Assembly: GCA_902603705.1 (NCBI GenBank)
Contig: CACKVQ010000005.1
Span: 1 to 64,000, forward strand
Length of the DNA: 64,000 nucleotides
DNA from: Puniceicoccaceae bacterium
GTDB taxonomy: Bacteria > Verrucomicrobiota > Verrucomicrobiia > Opitutales > Coraliomargaritaceae
Direction: 5' to 3'
The position numbers were made by a program, and so were the translations under genes. Every line of letters starts with the position of its first letter. The first letter of the stretch is position 1. The notes beneath the pieces were generated by a model that ran no database searches, had not been told where the DNA came from, and saw only the letters and a list, made by a program, of their open reading frames with translations. Shown here in pieces: positions 56,121 through 64,000 of this stretch.

Positions 56121-57554
56121 TTACTCTATCATCGGATCAATAAATGATTCATGATGAACCGTCGATGAACCGGTTGGCTTCACCCCATAGGCGACGATAC
56201 CCAGCGGATGATAGCCTCCTTCAAAGTGATTTCGGATCGCAAGCCGGATGCCAAGCTCCTCAGAATTAGGATCAGGAATTGACAACGCCAAAATATATTC
56301 ACCCGTTAGCAAATCAAAATTTCCAGGCAGTGACATTTTGGACTGAATCTGATATGTTTTAGCTAGGTTGCGGTATCGATCTGCTTGCTCATCCCAGTCG
56401 TCGCCTGGCAACCACTTCCTAATATCCGCGTTTTCTATTTCTTGGCTCCACATAACGCGATGACTTATGGGATCTAGCAAGTTCAAATACACAGGCCAGT
56501 CTTCATAAAAAGGTGCAGAGCCCGCATTTTTGATGCTAAATTCTACGACCAGTCTTCCATGCTTACGAACAACTGGACTAAAAGAGAACTTCTCTAAAAT
56601 AAAACGATAACCGAACGCCTTCTGCACTTCCTCGGCTCCGACTTGGGCGACTGGATTAGATTGGTCGTAATTTGCAATCCACCCTAACGCGCTGCAGTGT
56701 AAGTTACGGATGGTATCAACAAGGAAGTCGCGATGCTCCGGATCAGACAATGTATCATTCGGACTGTCCCCAGGCTGGATCTTGTAGGACCCCCAATTAT
56801 AAGCTGCTTCGCCTTCAATAGGATGAGTCATCCAGCGACCTTTAGTTGTGTTTAGCCGATCAATTCCAGCGCCATGCATTTGCTGAAAAGTCTGCTGATT
56901 GTGCGCCCACGAGTCCCAGTAAACACCAAACTCAAAATCTACAAATTCACCAGGATGACGGACTAATACCCGCTTATTTTGGAAGGCTTTTTCAAAAGCT
57001 GTTCCCAAGAGTTCTTGCATTTCTAAGTTTGGATGAGGGTTGTGATGCTCACCCCAGAAACCGATGATTCCCATCTGAATCCAAGCCACCCTTGGATCGC
57101 GATCCCAGCATTCCCCCATCGCCTTAACAAGGCGAAGAACACGCCGCTTAAATTCAGGACTACTGTAGTCGCCAGATTTTAGATCGCTAGGCCAGTACTC
57201 ATTACCGCTTTCTCTATCCCAATCTAAATAGACCCGAGGAATGACTTTCACTCCTGTGCCGCGAAACTTCGCCCATTTCCTCTCACTGTAAGCTCGGATA
57301 TTACCCACCAAGTCATCGGTATTCCTTTTTTCTAAATCATTCCACTTAATATAATGACGAGCTAAGGTCACAAAACGGCTTCTAGAAATGTTTCTGCCCG
57401 TATCTGGCCGAAAGCCTTTGAGCGGATTTCTCAAAGCACCTGAATACTCCTCAGGATAAACTACTACCAATCCAGTATCGCCGCATAAGGAAAATGCACT
57501 CAGTAGCAACGCCGTTGTAAAAATGCAAATTAATCGAGATGGAGTATAATACAC
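56121..57554 (-). CDS. secreted DUF4832-type putative glycosidase
   Basis: This 477-residue protein has a signal peptide of about 24 residues, the NPLKGFRPD motif of DUF4874/DUF4832 proteins near residue 42, and a TIM-barrel-like part with HYIKWNDLEKR, KVIPRVYLDWD and VAWIQMGIIGFWGEHHN. A C-terminal beta-domain (about 340-477) fits DUF4832. Glu residues in the FWGEHH stretch and near ALGWIANYD are candidates for catalysis. Activity for the family is not firmly settled to my knowledge. It is the first gene of the leftward set and may share its promoter, in the 208-bp region shared with the rightward YHYH gene. Confidence 0.72.
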   Translation of the reverse strand: MYYTPSRLICIFTTALLLSAFSLCGDTGLVVVYPEEYSGALRNPLKGFRPDTGRNISRSRFVTLARHYIKWNDLEKRNTDDLVGNIRAYSERKWAKFRGTGVKVIPRVYLDWDRESGNEYWPSDLKSGDYSSPEFKRRVLRLVKAMGECWDRDPRVAWIQMGIIGFWGEHHNPHPNLEMQELLGTAFEKAFQNKRVLVRHPGEFVDFEFGVYWDSWAHNQQTFQQMHGAGIDRLNTTKGRWMTHPIEGEAAYNWGSYKIQPGDSPNDTLSDPEHRDFLVDTIRNLHCSALGWIANYDQSNPVAQVGAEEVQKAFGYRFILEKFSFSPVVRKHGRLVVEFSIKNAGSAPFYEDWPVYLNLLDPISHRVMWSQEIENADIRKWLPGDDWDEQADRYRNLAKTYQIQSKMSLPGNFDLLTGEYILALSIPDPNSEELGIRLAIRNHFEGGYHPLGIVAYGVKPTGSSTVHHESFIDPMIE

Positions 57555-57747
57555 TTTAGTAAATTTTAAGTGGCTTGAATTAATACTACGAAGTTAGTAA
57601 GAATATGAATAATAAATTACCACAATTATTAGGGTGAAAGAGCTAAAGCCTAAATAATATACTTTTGCTAGTAGATGAAATCCTAATCGAATCTAGTACA
57701 AGAGAAACCTTTTCTGGTTGATTAAGATTTAGAGTGCTCCGATAGTA

Positions 57748-57762
57748 GATGTAACCTACATC
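57748..57762 (+). other. hairpin next to the GTG start of the YHYH-sulfatase gene
   Basis: GATGTA and TACATC form a perfect six-base-pair inverted repeat with a three-base loop (ACC), ending at the base before the GTG start codon. No Shine-Dalgarno-like sequence is obvious upstream. In the mRNA the hairpin would cover the place where the ribosome lands. It may also be a DNA operator. Confidence 0.35.
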
Positions 57763-60700
57763 GTGACCCTATTCAGATCCATACTACTTTTTTGCGTGTG
57801 CATTAGCAGCGGGTTCGCAGATCCATTACTGAGCTCGTGGTATACGGAACGCTCAGGTAGCTATGCACGTATCTACCAAACGGATGATCTTAATGCCGTC
57901 ACAACTTGGAGTCGAGGTCAAGGATCTCAAACCGAACCTACCTATGCAGGTATTCACGAGATTTCTTATACAGACGAGTGGGTCTATATCCGCACAACCA
58001 ACCTCGCTGGTTATATCATGGGGCCGTGGTATACAAACGAATTTCGCACTAATCTTTTTCCTAACTATCCCGACAATCAAGCCGCGGTTCACCGTTTTTC
58101 TCGCAACCCTACGAATCCGATCACAGTGATCAATAAGACTGAAACCGGCGGCGGGGCAATAGGCTTGATGGTTAACGGAGTCCGTATGTTCGATTCCAGA
58201 GATGCATTTTCGTACAGTACCGCTAGCGCGGGGGACGTACGGGCTAATGCCGGGGGAGAGCAGAGATGGAATCGTGACGCATACGTAAATGAAAGTATTA
58301 CTTTTGACGCGGGTAATGCTCACCAAGCAGGAGCAAATTATCATTACCATGCTAATCCACCAGCATTGAGGTATCAACTCGGCGACAGTGTCGATTACGA
58401 TCCCGTCACCAATGTCTACACTGAAAATTTTAACGGGGAACATTCCCCTATTATTGCCTGGGTTGACGACGGCTTGCCAGTTTACGGCCCATATGGCTAC
58501 GACGACCCGCTCGATGCGGATAGCGGTGTCCGGCGTATGATTAGCGGGTTCCAGCTTCGCAGCGACAACACCAGGGCGAGCTGGCCAGCTTGGGCAACTC
58601 GGATTTACGAAATCACCGGGCGCAGCTTTTTACCAGGGCCTGCCATTAGCGCAAACTTCCCTCTCGGCCGCTATATGGAGGACAACGATTATAAGGGTGA
58701 CCTTGGCATGACGCTCGGCCTAGAATTTGATCTTAACGAATATAATGTGCGCTGGTGTGTTACACCCGAGTTCCCGAACGGCATCTGGGCTTACTTTACA
58801 TGCATTGAAGCCGACGGCACGCCCACCTTCCCTTACAATATCGTACGTACATATTTTGGTGAGCCAAGTAACGTCAATTTTAGTGATATTCCAGGAGCAG
58901 ATGATACCGCATCCGAGCTTAAAATTCTTTTCGAAGGCGGTCCCGAGAAGGAGGAAGTCGCGACCGACATATCCGTAAACACTCCTGCTACCGATCAGGT
59001 AACCATTGCCTGGAGTGCAGTCGAGGGTGGCACTTACCAAATCAGCGAAACAAGTGATTTAGCTAACAACTTTACTTCCACGGGTTCTGAGATCTTAGCA
59101 GAGGCCGACCATTTAGCAAGTGTGCAAGATTATGCAAGCAACTTACCAAGTTCGGCATTTTACAAAATAAATCGTACAGATTTAGACGACTTTGACGATG
59201 AAGGTTTCGTCTACGAACAACCATCTTCCGAAATCGGTGAGTCCGTAACTATAACCGTCACTATGAATAATGGCGGACCCAGAAATCTAAGCATCCTTCC
59301 TTCTGCTCTAACGTTTAACGGCGAGAGCATCGACATCGCTTCGGCTAACGTCACGCGCCTTTCTCGTCCAACACTAAGCTTTGAAGTTCAGTTATGCGGA
59401 CGCTCTCCGGGCGACTATAACATCGTGGCCACATATCCGACAGGAAATGGTCCTGTCCGAACAGGAACCTATACAATCCACCCTAACATTTTACTAATGA
59501 TCGTCGACGACTGGGGGACAGACAGTAGCCCGCTAGACAATAGCGAAGTCAGCGCCAGGCTCCCTAATATGCCAAACTTTTCCAGCCTCGCGGCATCAGG
59601 AATACGCTTTACTCGGGCCTATGCACAGCCCGTTTGCTCCCCCACAAGGGCGACGATACTGACTGGTCGGCAACCGTTCCAGCACAAAGTCTCGTACCCC
59701 ACGGAAGCGGCCCAGTTCTCAGGCGGTAGCGGCATCAACGAAATAACCCTTCCTGAAATATTCACTTTGCAAGGTGCCCCACATCAAATGCTCTCAGTTG
59801 GAAAGTGGCACCTTGGCGGCAATAATAGCGGCTATACGAACCGTGGAGGATGGCCCGAATTTTATGGAATCAATGGGGGCGGCGTGACCAGCTATTATAA
59901 TTGGAACAAAAATTCTAATGGTATTTCCAATAACAGCACGACTTATACTACGACCGACCAAGTTAATGAAGCCACCAATTTCATACTGGATAACACTTCT
60001 ACCGGTACACCTTGGTTCACATGGGTAGCTTTCAATGCTGTTCACTCACCATTTGAGGAGCCCCCACTTGAACTCGCTCCAATTGGCGGCTATTCCGCCC
60101 AACTAAGCGGAGAAAGTGCTAATGCATACAATTACCGAAAGATGTGCGAAGCGCTCGACACAGAGATAGGGCGCCTTATGGAAGTAGTCGATCCTGCACA
60201 AACCCACATAATTATAATTGGAGATAACGGGACTCCTGGACAAGCCGTACAAGCACCTTTCGGCGTAGGCCGCGCAAAAGGCTCTATTTATAATGGTGGC
60301 ACTAATGTTCCAATGGTCGTAGCCGGTCCCGCCGTAACCGTTGCCGCTGGAAGTACCACTAACAAACTAGTTCACTGCATTGATTTATTTTCTACTATTT
60401 TAGAAATGGCTGGCATTGACGAATCCTCCGTCACAGGCCTTGCCGCAATGAATGTCCAATCGACCAGCATCTTGCCTATTTTGAGCGGTACTGACACAGA
60501 AGACCGCGTCATGATCGCAGAAGTTGGAGGCGCATATGGATCAACTCACGCACGCGCTATTATAACGGATGACTATCCTGATTATAAATTAATTATTTTC
60601 GGGGATCCAGATGTGGCCACTGACACTCCTTATTTTGAATTTTACAATATAGGTAGCGACTGGAACGAACAAAATCGACTCGGCTACGCTCCTAACCAGC

Positions 60701-60822
60701 CTTACGAAATCAGCACTGCTCAGCTCGATGGGATGAGTGGTAATGTACGTGCTGCTTACGATGCTTGCCTAGCGGTAGACTTAGCGATCGGGGGTGGCTA
60801 CAGTGATCAACCTACTCCATAG
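57763..60822 (+). CDS. YHYH-domain / sulfatase fusion protein
   Basis: This 1019-residue secreted protein starts at GTG 57763, which gives a clean signal peptide (about 1-19, ending GFA). Residues about 100-360 form a YHYH domain (PF14240 type) with the signature Tyr193-His-Tyr-His196 followed by ANPPALRYQLGD, then SPIIAWVDDGLPVYGPYGY and WAYFTCIEADGTPTFPYN. Beta domains follow (about 390-570), one Ig- or IPT-like. The C-terminal S1 sulfatase domain (about 575-1010) has NILLMIVDDWGTD, Cys625 in PVCSPTRATILTG, VGKWHLGG, HSPFEEPP and IIIGDNGTPGQA. I know of no standard protein with this combination. YHYH proteins often occur near copper-related genes, and an MbnP-MbnH fusion follows four bases later. 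Confidence 0.85.
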   Translation: MTLFRSILLFCVCISSGFADPLLSSWYTERSGSYARIYQTDDLNAVTTWSRGQGSQTEPTYAGIHEISYTDEWVYIRTTNLAGYIMGPWYTNEFRTNLFPNYPDNQAAVHRFSRNPTNPITVINKTETGGGAIGLMVNGVRMFDSRDAFSYSTASAGDVRANAGGEQRWNRDAYVNESITFDAGNAHQAGANYHYHANPPALRYQLGDSVDYDPVTNVYTENFNGEHSPIIAWVDDGLPVYGPYGYDDPLDADSGVRRMISGFQLRSDNTRASWPAWATRIYEITGRSFLPGPAISANFPLGRYMEDNDYKGDLGMTLGLEFDLNEYNVRWCVTPEFPNGIWAYFTCIEADGTPTFPYNIVRTYFGEPSNVNFSDIPGADDTASELKILFEGGPEKEEVATDISVNTPATDQVTIAWSAVEGGTYQISETSDLANNFTSTGSEILAEADHLASVQDYASNLPSSAFYKINRTDLDDFDDEGFVYEQPSSEIGESVTITVTMNNGGPRNLSILPSALTFNGESIDIASANVTRLSRPTLSFEVQLCGRSPGDYNIVATYPTGNGPVRTGTYTIHPNILLMIVDDWGTDSSPLDNSEVSARLPNMPNFSSLAASGIRFTRAYAQPVCSPTRATILTGRQPFQHKVSYPTEAAQFSGGSGINEITLPEIFTLQGAPHQMLSVGKWHLGGNNSGYTNRGGWPEFYGINGGGVTSYYNWNKNSNGISNNSTTYTTTDQVNEATNFILDNTSTGTPWFTWVAFNAVHSPFEEPPLELAPIGGYSAQLSGESANAYNYRKMCEALDTEIGRLMEVVDPAQTHIIIIGDNGTPGQAVQAPFGVGRAKGSIYNGGTNVPMVVAGPAVTVAAGSTTNKLVHCIDLFSTILEMAGIDESSVTGLAAMNVQSTSILPILSGTDTEDRVMIAEVGGAYGSTHARAIITDDYPDYKLIIFGDPDVATDTPYFEFYNIGSDWNEQNRLGYAPNQPYEISTAQLDGMSGNVRAAYDACLAVDLAIGGGYSDQPTP

Positions 60823-60825
60823 TCT

Positions 60826-62520
60826 ATGTGGTTCCGAGAGTTAGCTTTAGCAACTGTTGTAGCACTGAAATGTTCGCTTCAAGCGAGTGCCTTAGAGGTT
60901 TCATTCAAACATTTAATAGGAGATAAATTAATACGCCACAATTCGCTGCGCTATCAAAATTCGTCGGCTGAAGAGTACTCCTCAACGCGTCTTAGTTACC
61001 TAGTGTCGGGCTTTTCATTACAAAGCTTCGACGGCGAATGGATTGATCTTGAGGATACCATTGCATGTATTGACAGCATCCACTCACGCACTCGGTATAG
61101 ATTAGACAGCATTCCTAGTAATAAATACCAAAAGCTAGAATTTTACGTCGGCGTTCACTCAAGTCTGAACCACACGGACCCCGCTCAATTTCCAGCGGAT
61201 CATCCACTTAATCCTAATCTAAATAACTTACACTGGAACTGGGAAGGGGGCTACATCTTTATGGCACTCGAAGGACACTGGCGCGGAAAAGAGCAAAGCG
61301 CAGTCGAAGGCTACGCCTACCATTACGCTACCGATGCAATGTATACGCGAGTAGGGCTACCAATTCAGTACGATTTAAACGAAGACAGTCAAATTACCAT
61401 AGGCCTAGATCTCGACCACATTCTAGATGGCCTTTCTTTTGAGAAGGATGGATCGACTACTCATTCAGCCAAGGGAGACCCTGTTTCCATGCGCATAAAG
61501 CAGAACCTAAGCAGCGCCTTCCGTGTGCTGGAAGTGAATGAAAAACTAGGAGCACCTTCTGGCGCAAAACTGATGCCTATAGATCTACCTGCGAAGCCTA
61601 CTGCCTATCCTATTAGTTTCCCCAAACATATACCCATTCCCGAGCTTCCACTCGACAATCCTATCATTAAGGAACGTGTGGTCCTAGGTGAGAAACTCTT
61701 CCACGACCCCCTTCTCTCACGCAATAATTCCCTAGCCTGCGCATCTTGTCACCAAGATGAAAATCTATCGGACCCTCGCCGATTTAGTCCAGGGGTCGAC
61801 GGAGAATCTGGGAACCGGCATGCAATGCCGCTTTTTAATCTAGCGTGGAAAAAAAGCTACACTTGGGACGGTAGCGCATCCTCGCTTCGCGAACATGCGC
61901 TGATCCCAATCGAAGACCACTTGGAAATGGGTTCTACACATGAGGCCGTTGTGGAAAAGCTTCTAGCCGAGCCTGAATACGTAAGCAGATTTAAGGAGGC
62001 TTTTGGGACTGGCGAAATCACTCCTGCGAACATCGGTCTTGCAATCGAAAATTTTCTGCTCACTCGACTTAGCTTCGATTCTAAAATTGATCTAGTAAAA
62101 GCCGGCCTAGCGAAATTCAGCCTAGAGCAGAAGCGCGGCTTAGAACTCTTCTTTACTGAGTCCGAACCGCGCCTTGGGAAAACAGGCGCCGACTGCTTTC
62201 ATTGCCATGGTGGTGCCATGTTTACCGATCACCTCTTCCACAACAATGGCCTAGCTGGAGAAGACCTCGGGCTATACCTAACTACTAACCGCGATAGCGA
62301 CCGGCGTAAGTTTAGCACTCCCAGCTTACGTAACATTTCCGAGACAGCTCCTTATATGCACGACGGTCGCTTCCAATCCTTAGAAGAAGTTATCGACCAC
62401 TACAATGGTTCGTTTGAACGTAGCGACACACTTGACCCCAATCTAGCCAAGCACCCTGGCGGCCTAAATTTAAGCCAAGCAGATAAGAATGCTTTAATAG
62501 CATTTCTTGAGACCTTGTAA
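60826..62520 (+). CDS. MbnP-MbnH fusion: copper-binding domain plus di-haem peroxidase
   Basis: This 564-residue protein has a short signal peptide (about 1-22). Residues about 23-240 match MbnP: LEVSFKHLIGDKL at the start, DRLSYLVSGF-type strands, and the HWNWEGGYIFMALEGHW stretch with Trp137 and Trp139. Residues about 260-564 match MbnH/MauG/cytochrome c peroxidase proteins: two haem sites, CASCH (305-309) and CFHCH (457-461), with FHDPLLSRNNSLACASCH, SLREHALIPIEDHLEMG and FSTPSLRNISETAPYMHDGRF. In Methylosinus, MbnH oxidises a Trp of MbnP to kynurenine and MbnP binds copper; there the two are separate proteins. Here enzyme and target are one chain. It is four bases from the YHYH-sulfatase stop and ends at a strong terminator. 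Confidence 0.88.
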   Translation: MWFRELALATVVALKCSLQASALEVSFKHLIGDKLIRHNSLRYQNSSAEEYSSTRLSYLVSGFSLQSFDGEWIDLEDTIACIDSIHSRTRYRLDSIPSNKYQKLEFYVGVHSSLNHTDPAQFPADHPLNPNLNNLHWNWEGGYIFMALEGHWRGKEQSAVEGYAYHYATDAMYTRVGLPIQYDLNEDSQITIGLDLDHILDGLSFEKDGSTTHSAKGDPVSMRIKQNLSSAFRVLEVNEKLGAPSGAKLMPIDLPAKPTAYPISFPKHIPIPELPLDNPIIKERVVLGEKLFHDPLLSRNNSLACASCHQDENLSDPRRFSPGVDGESGNRHAMPLFNLAWKKSYTWDGSASSLREHALIPIEDHLEMGSTHEAVVEKLLAEPEYVSRFKEAFGTGEITPANIGLAIENFLLTRLSFDSKIDLVKAGLAKFSLEQKRGLELFFTESEPRLGKTGADCFHCHGGAMFTDHLFHNNGLAGEDLGLYLTTNRDSDRRKFSTPSLRNISETAPYMHDGRFQSLEEVIDHYNGSFERSDTLDPNLAKHPGGLNLSQADKNALIAFLETL

Positions 62521-62534
62521 GGTAATTCTAGTAC

Positions 62535-62558
62535 GCTGCCTGCGCAGCCGATTTTTTT
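62535..62558 (+). terminator. rho-independent terminator after the MbnP-MbnH gene
   Basis: GCTGC pairs with GCAGC around a four-base loop (CTGC), followed by CGA and seven T. It lies 15 bp after the stop and closes the two-gene YHYH/MbnP-MbnH operon. Confidence 0.7.
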
Positions 62559-62659
62559 GAGACTACACTAGATGGTATTTAACCTGCTCTAAAGAGATGC
62601 TAATTCTGTAGCTATCTTTAAAGCTTCTAATGATTATAAACCAAGGACATTCACGGAGT

Positions 62660-63568
62660 TCAATCACGATTTAAATAGGTACGTAGACTGTCGTAATGGT
62701 GCAGCATAACACAACGAATTATCGAATTATCAGCATAGGTAGAACGGAGGCTAGCCAGTGCCACTCGAAATTGCTCTGTTGGCACCCCGCCGAAACTAAT
62801 GTGCGCTTCTTTACCTTTAATATTAGTGGTCTCCATACTGGGAGCAACTGAACGAGCCTGTCCATGCTTTGAGGCATATAAAAATTCATCCTCAACTAGA
62901 CGAATAATCTTATTTGCCTCACGCCGATAGGACATGATACCTATCCAATCCACGCGGTTTTGTATATGATGCACAAAACGTTCGGTGCTTCCCTCAAATT
63001 GTACCACATACTCCTCATTATCCCACCAAAAGGGCACATCTACAGCGAGCTCAAGCTCAGGTGCGTGGGTATTTAGATACGCCCGTGCCCGCGTCAGACA
63101 ATTCAGGTATTCCAGTATCACGCGATCGCGCTGTTCAACGCCTGCCTTCCACTGCGCACTTAAATACGGTTCTACATCGAACTTGATTCCTAGCAATTTA
63201 GCTTCCTCTGGGAGCGTTCGGTTAAAAGCCACTAAAGTCTCAATCGCATTTAACGTGCTCTCATGGTTATCCGTTAAAAACATCGCTTTATCGCCCCGTA
63301 GTGCGTTGACGGTGATACCGCGCTGCGCAGCTTGCGCGATCAAACATTTTAGGGCATCTACATTTGTAATTATATTGTTATTAATAACTACGTGCTGATC
63401 GATGTGAGAGATTCCTTCCTGCTCGCAGAAATCAAGCATCTCACTACGCGCCTTTGCAGTGTCAAAGTGTGTCTGCTTCCAAGCCCACATCCCGAGCGGC
63501 GGTTCACTAGCGCTCACCGTACAAACTATCACCAAAAGACTAAAGAATATAGGAATTGTTTTTATCAT
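62660..63568 (-). CDS. secreted TIM-barrel-like protein of unknown function
   Basis: This 302-residue protein has a signal peptide (about 1-20, ending VSA). It starts PPLGMWAWKQTHFD and continues with an alternation of strands and helices that fits a TIM barrel: GISHIDQHVVI, GITVNALRGDKAMFL, LLGIKFDVEPYLSAQW, LELAVDVPFWWDN, RVDWIGIMSYR and IIRCVMLHHYDS. Asp-x-Glu in IKFDVEPY at the end of a central strand is the likeliest catalytic pair if this is a glycosidase. I cannot place it in a named family. It is transcribed alone toward the MbnP-MbnH gene. Confidence 0.7.
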   Translation of the reverse strand: MIKTIPIFFSLLVIVCTVSASEPPLGMWAWKQTHFDTAKARSEMLDFCEQEGISHIDQHVVINNNIITNVDALKCLIAQAAQRGITVNALRGDKAMFLTDNHESTLNAIETLVAFNRTLPEEAKLLGIKFDVEPYLSAQWKAGVEQRDRVILEYLNCLTRARAYLNTHAPELELAVDVPFWWDNEEYVVQFEGSTERFVHHIQNRVDWIGIMSYRREANKIIRLVEDEFLYASKHGQARSVAPSMETTNIKGKEAHISFGGVPTEQFRVALASLRSTYADNSIIRCVMLHHYDSLRTYLNRD

Positions 63569-63608
63569 AGACTGGAGCTAAATTTAGAATATCCCCGCGC
63601 ATAACTAT

Positions 63609-64000
63609 ATGAAATACTCTTTATCCGACACTCTTAATGAGGCGACCGCAAAACGAAAAGGTCACCTAAAAACATTAAACTTGGCTTTACTCGCTTATAC
63701 CGCGGTCATTCTCTTGCTCTCAATACCCTCAATAATCATTAATGTAGTTGGAGGTGAGACTGGGGCATCCGCAGTAGGCACATTATTTATCGATTTAGTC
63801 ATCAGGCCACTCCTATTACACCCCATTGGGATTGGGCTACTCTACTTAGGCGTAGTCCGCGCCAGGGATGGAGAGGTTCGGGTGAAATCTATCTTCGGAC
63901 ATTACAGTAAAGTGTGGTCTCTCTACTCCGCCTTTATAGTTTGTATTATTTCTTACGCAGTGTTTGGAGTTCTCGTGGCTCTGGTGGTCGCCATAATTTC
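63609..64000 (+). CDS. integral membrane protein, 3' end outside window
   Basis: An ATG at 63609 opens a frame that runs to the window edge without a stop (130 codons seen). It reads MKYSLSDTLNEATAKRKGHL and then three or more hydrophobic segments (LALLAYTAVILLLSIPSIII, IRPLLLHPIGIGLLYLGVV, SAFIVCIISYAVFGVLVALV) separated by short charged loops. The layout, with a cytoplasmic start and a KSIFGHYSKVWSLYSA amphipathic stretch, resembles DUF975/BPSS1780-type membrane proteins. Family membership is uncertain because the rest is missing. Confidence 0.65.
   Translation, partial: MKYSLSDTLNEATAKRKGHLKTLNLALLAYTAVILLLSIPSIIINVVGGETGASAVGTLFIDLVIRPLLLHPIGIGLLYLGVVRARDGEVRVKSIFGHYSKVWSLYSAFIVCIISYAVFGVLVALVVAII

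Noticed and set aside
15916-57554. SusC/SusD-type outer-membrane glycan uptake system, as in Bacteroidota loci
   Set aside because: No TonB-dependent receptor or SusD-like lipoprotein is encoded. Uptake appears to rely on the GPH symporter.
57853-58443. Long minus-strand frame (196 residues) opposite the YHYH domain
   Set aside because: It lies fully inside the YHYH-sulfatase gene, has no family-like motifs and is Ile/Val/Cys-rich as expected for an antisense reading. The plus strand is clearly coding here.
1-64000. tRNA genes, CRISPR arrays, insertion sequences or transposases
   Set aside because: No cloverleaf-like segment, regularly spaced repeats or transposase motif was noticed by eye. 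This is not an exhaustive computed search.

Overview
The window looks like chromosomal DNA of a marine member of the Verrucomicrobiota, probably the Opitutae/Puniceicoccales side (Coraliomargarita- or Lentimonas-like). This is an inference. It rests on the very large number of secreted formylglycine sulfatases, a XylR-type regulator of the kind common in Planctomycetes and Verrucomicrobiota, a huge prepilin-like protein typical of the phylum, and a polysaccharide locus without SusC/SusD. No rRNA, tRNA, CRISPR array or insertion sequence was recognised.

Region 1 (1-10,000) starts with the 3' end of a Y-family DNA polymerase gene, followed by a complete phosphate-starvation module. A phosphate-selective porin reads rightward. 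pstS, pstC, pstA, pstB, phoU, phoB and phoR read leftward. Three Pho-box-like direct repeats (11-bp period, shared core TGTAACATAA) lie in front of the porin, pstC and pstS. A 45-bp relic of a second porin copy lies upstream of pstS, so the module may once have been flanked by porin genes on both sides.

Region 2 (10,000-14,500) holds a two-gene leftward operon: a 1203-residue prepilin-like protein and a secreted protein of unknown function.

Region 3 (14,700-57,600) is a large locus for sulfated polysaccharide use. It begins with a XylR-like regulator. Two giant multidomain sulfatases read leftward. A long rightward operon then encodes GH52 beta-xylosidase, a GPH-family sugar symporter, a GHL6-like hydrolase, secreted GH10 xylanase, a sulfatase, an agarase-like protein, two more sulfatases and an FGGY pentulose kinase, and runs into the housekeeping genes kdsA and rsmD. 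A converging leftward gene set encodes a DUF4832 protein, seven sulfatases, a Gfo/Idh/MocA oxidoreductase, GH27, GH31 and a PhoD-like phosphatase. The simplest reading is desulfation and cleavage of a sulfated xylan or xylogalactan outside the cytoplasm, uptake of xylo-oligosaccharides by the symporter, and cytoplasmic cleavage by the GH52 and GHL6 enzymes, which lack signal peptides.

Region 4 (57,700-62,560) is the most unusual part. A two-gene operon encodes a YHYH-domain protein fused to a sulfatase, then a single polypeptide that joins an MbnP-like copper-binding domain to an MbnH-like di-haem peroxidase. Copper handling is thus joined physically and by operon to sulfatase biology. Aerobic formylglycine-generating enzyme is itself copper-dependent, which suggests a testable link. 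The window ends with a secreted protein of unknown function and the start of a membrane protein cut by the window edge.

Thirteen sulfatases occur in about 45 kb. All carry the Cys-type active site, four with a non-proline residue at the +2 position. No sulfatase-maturating enzyme is encoded in the window.
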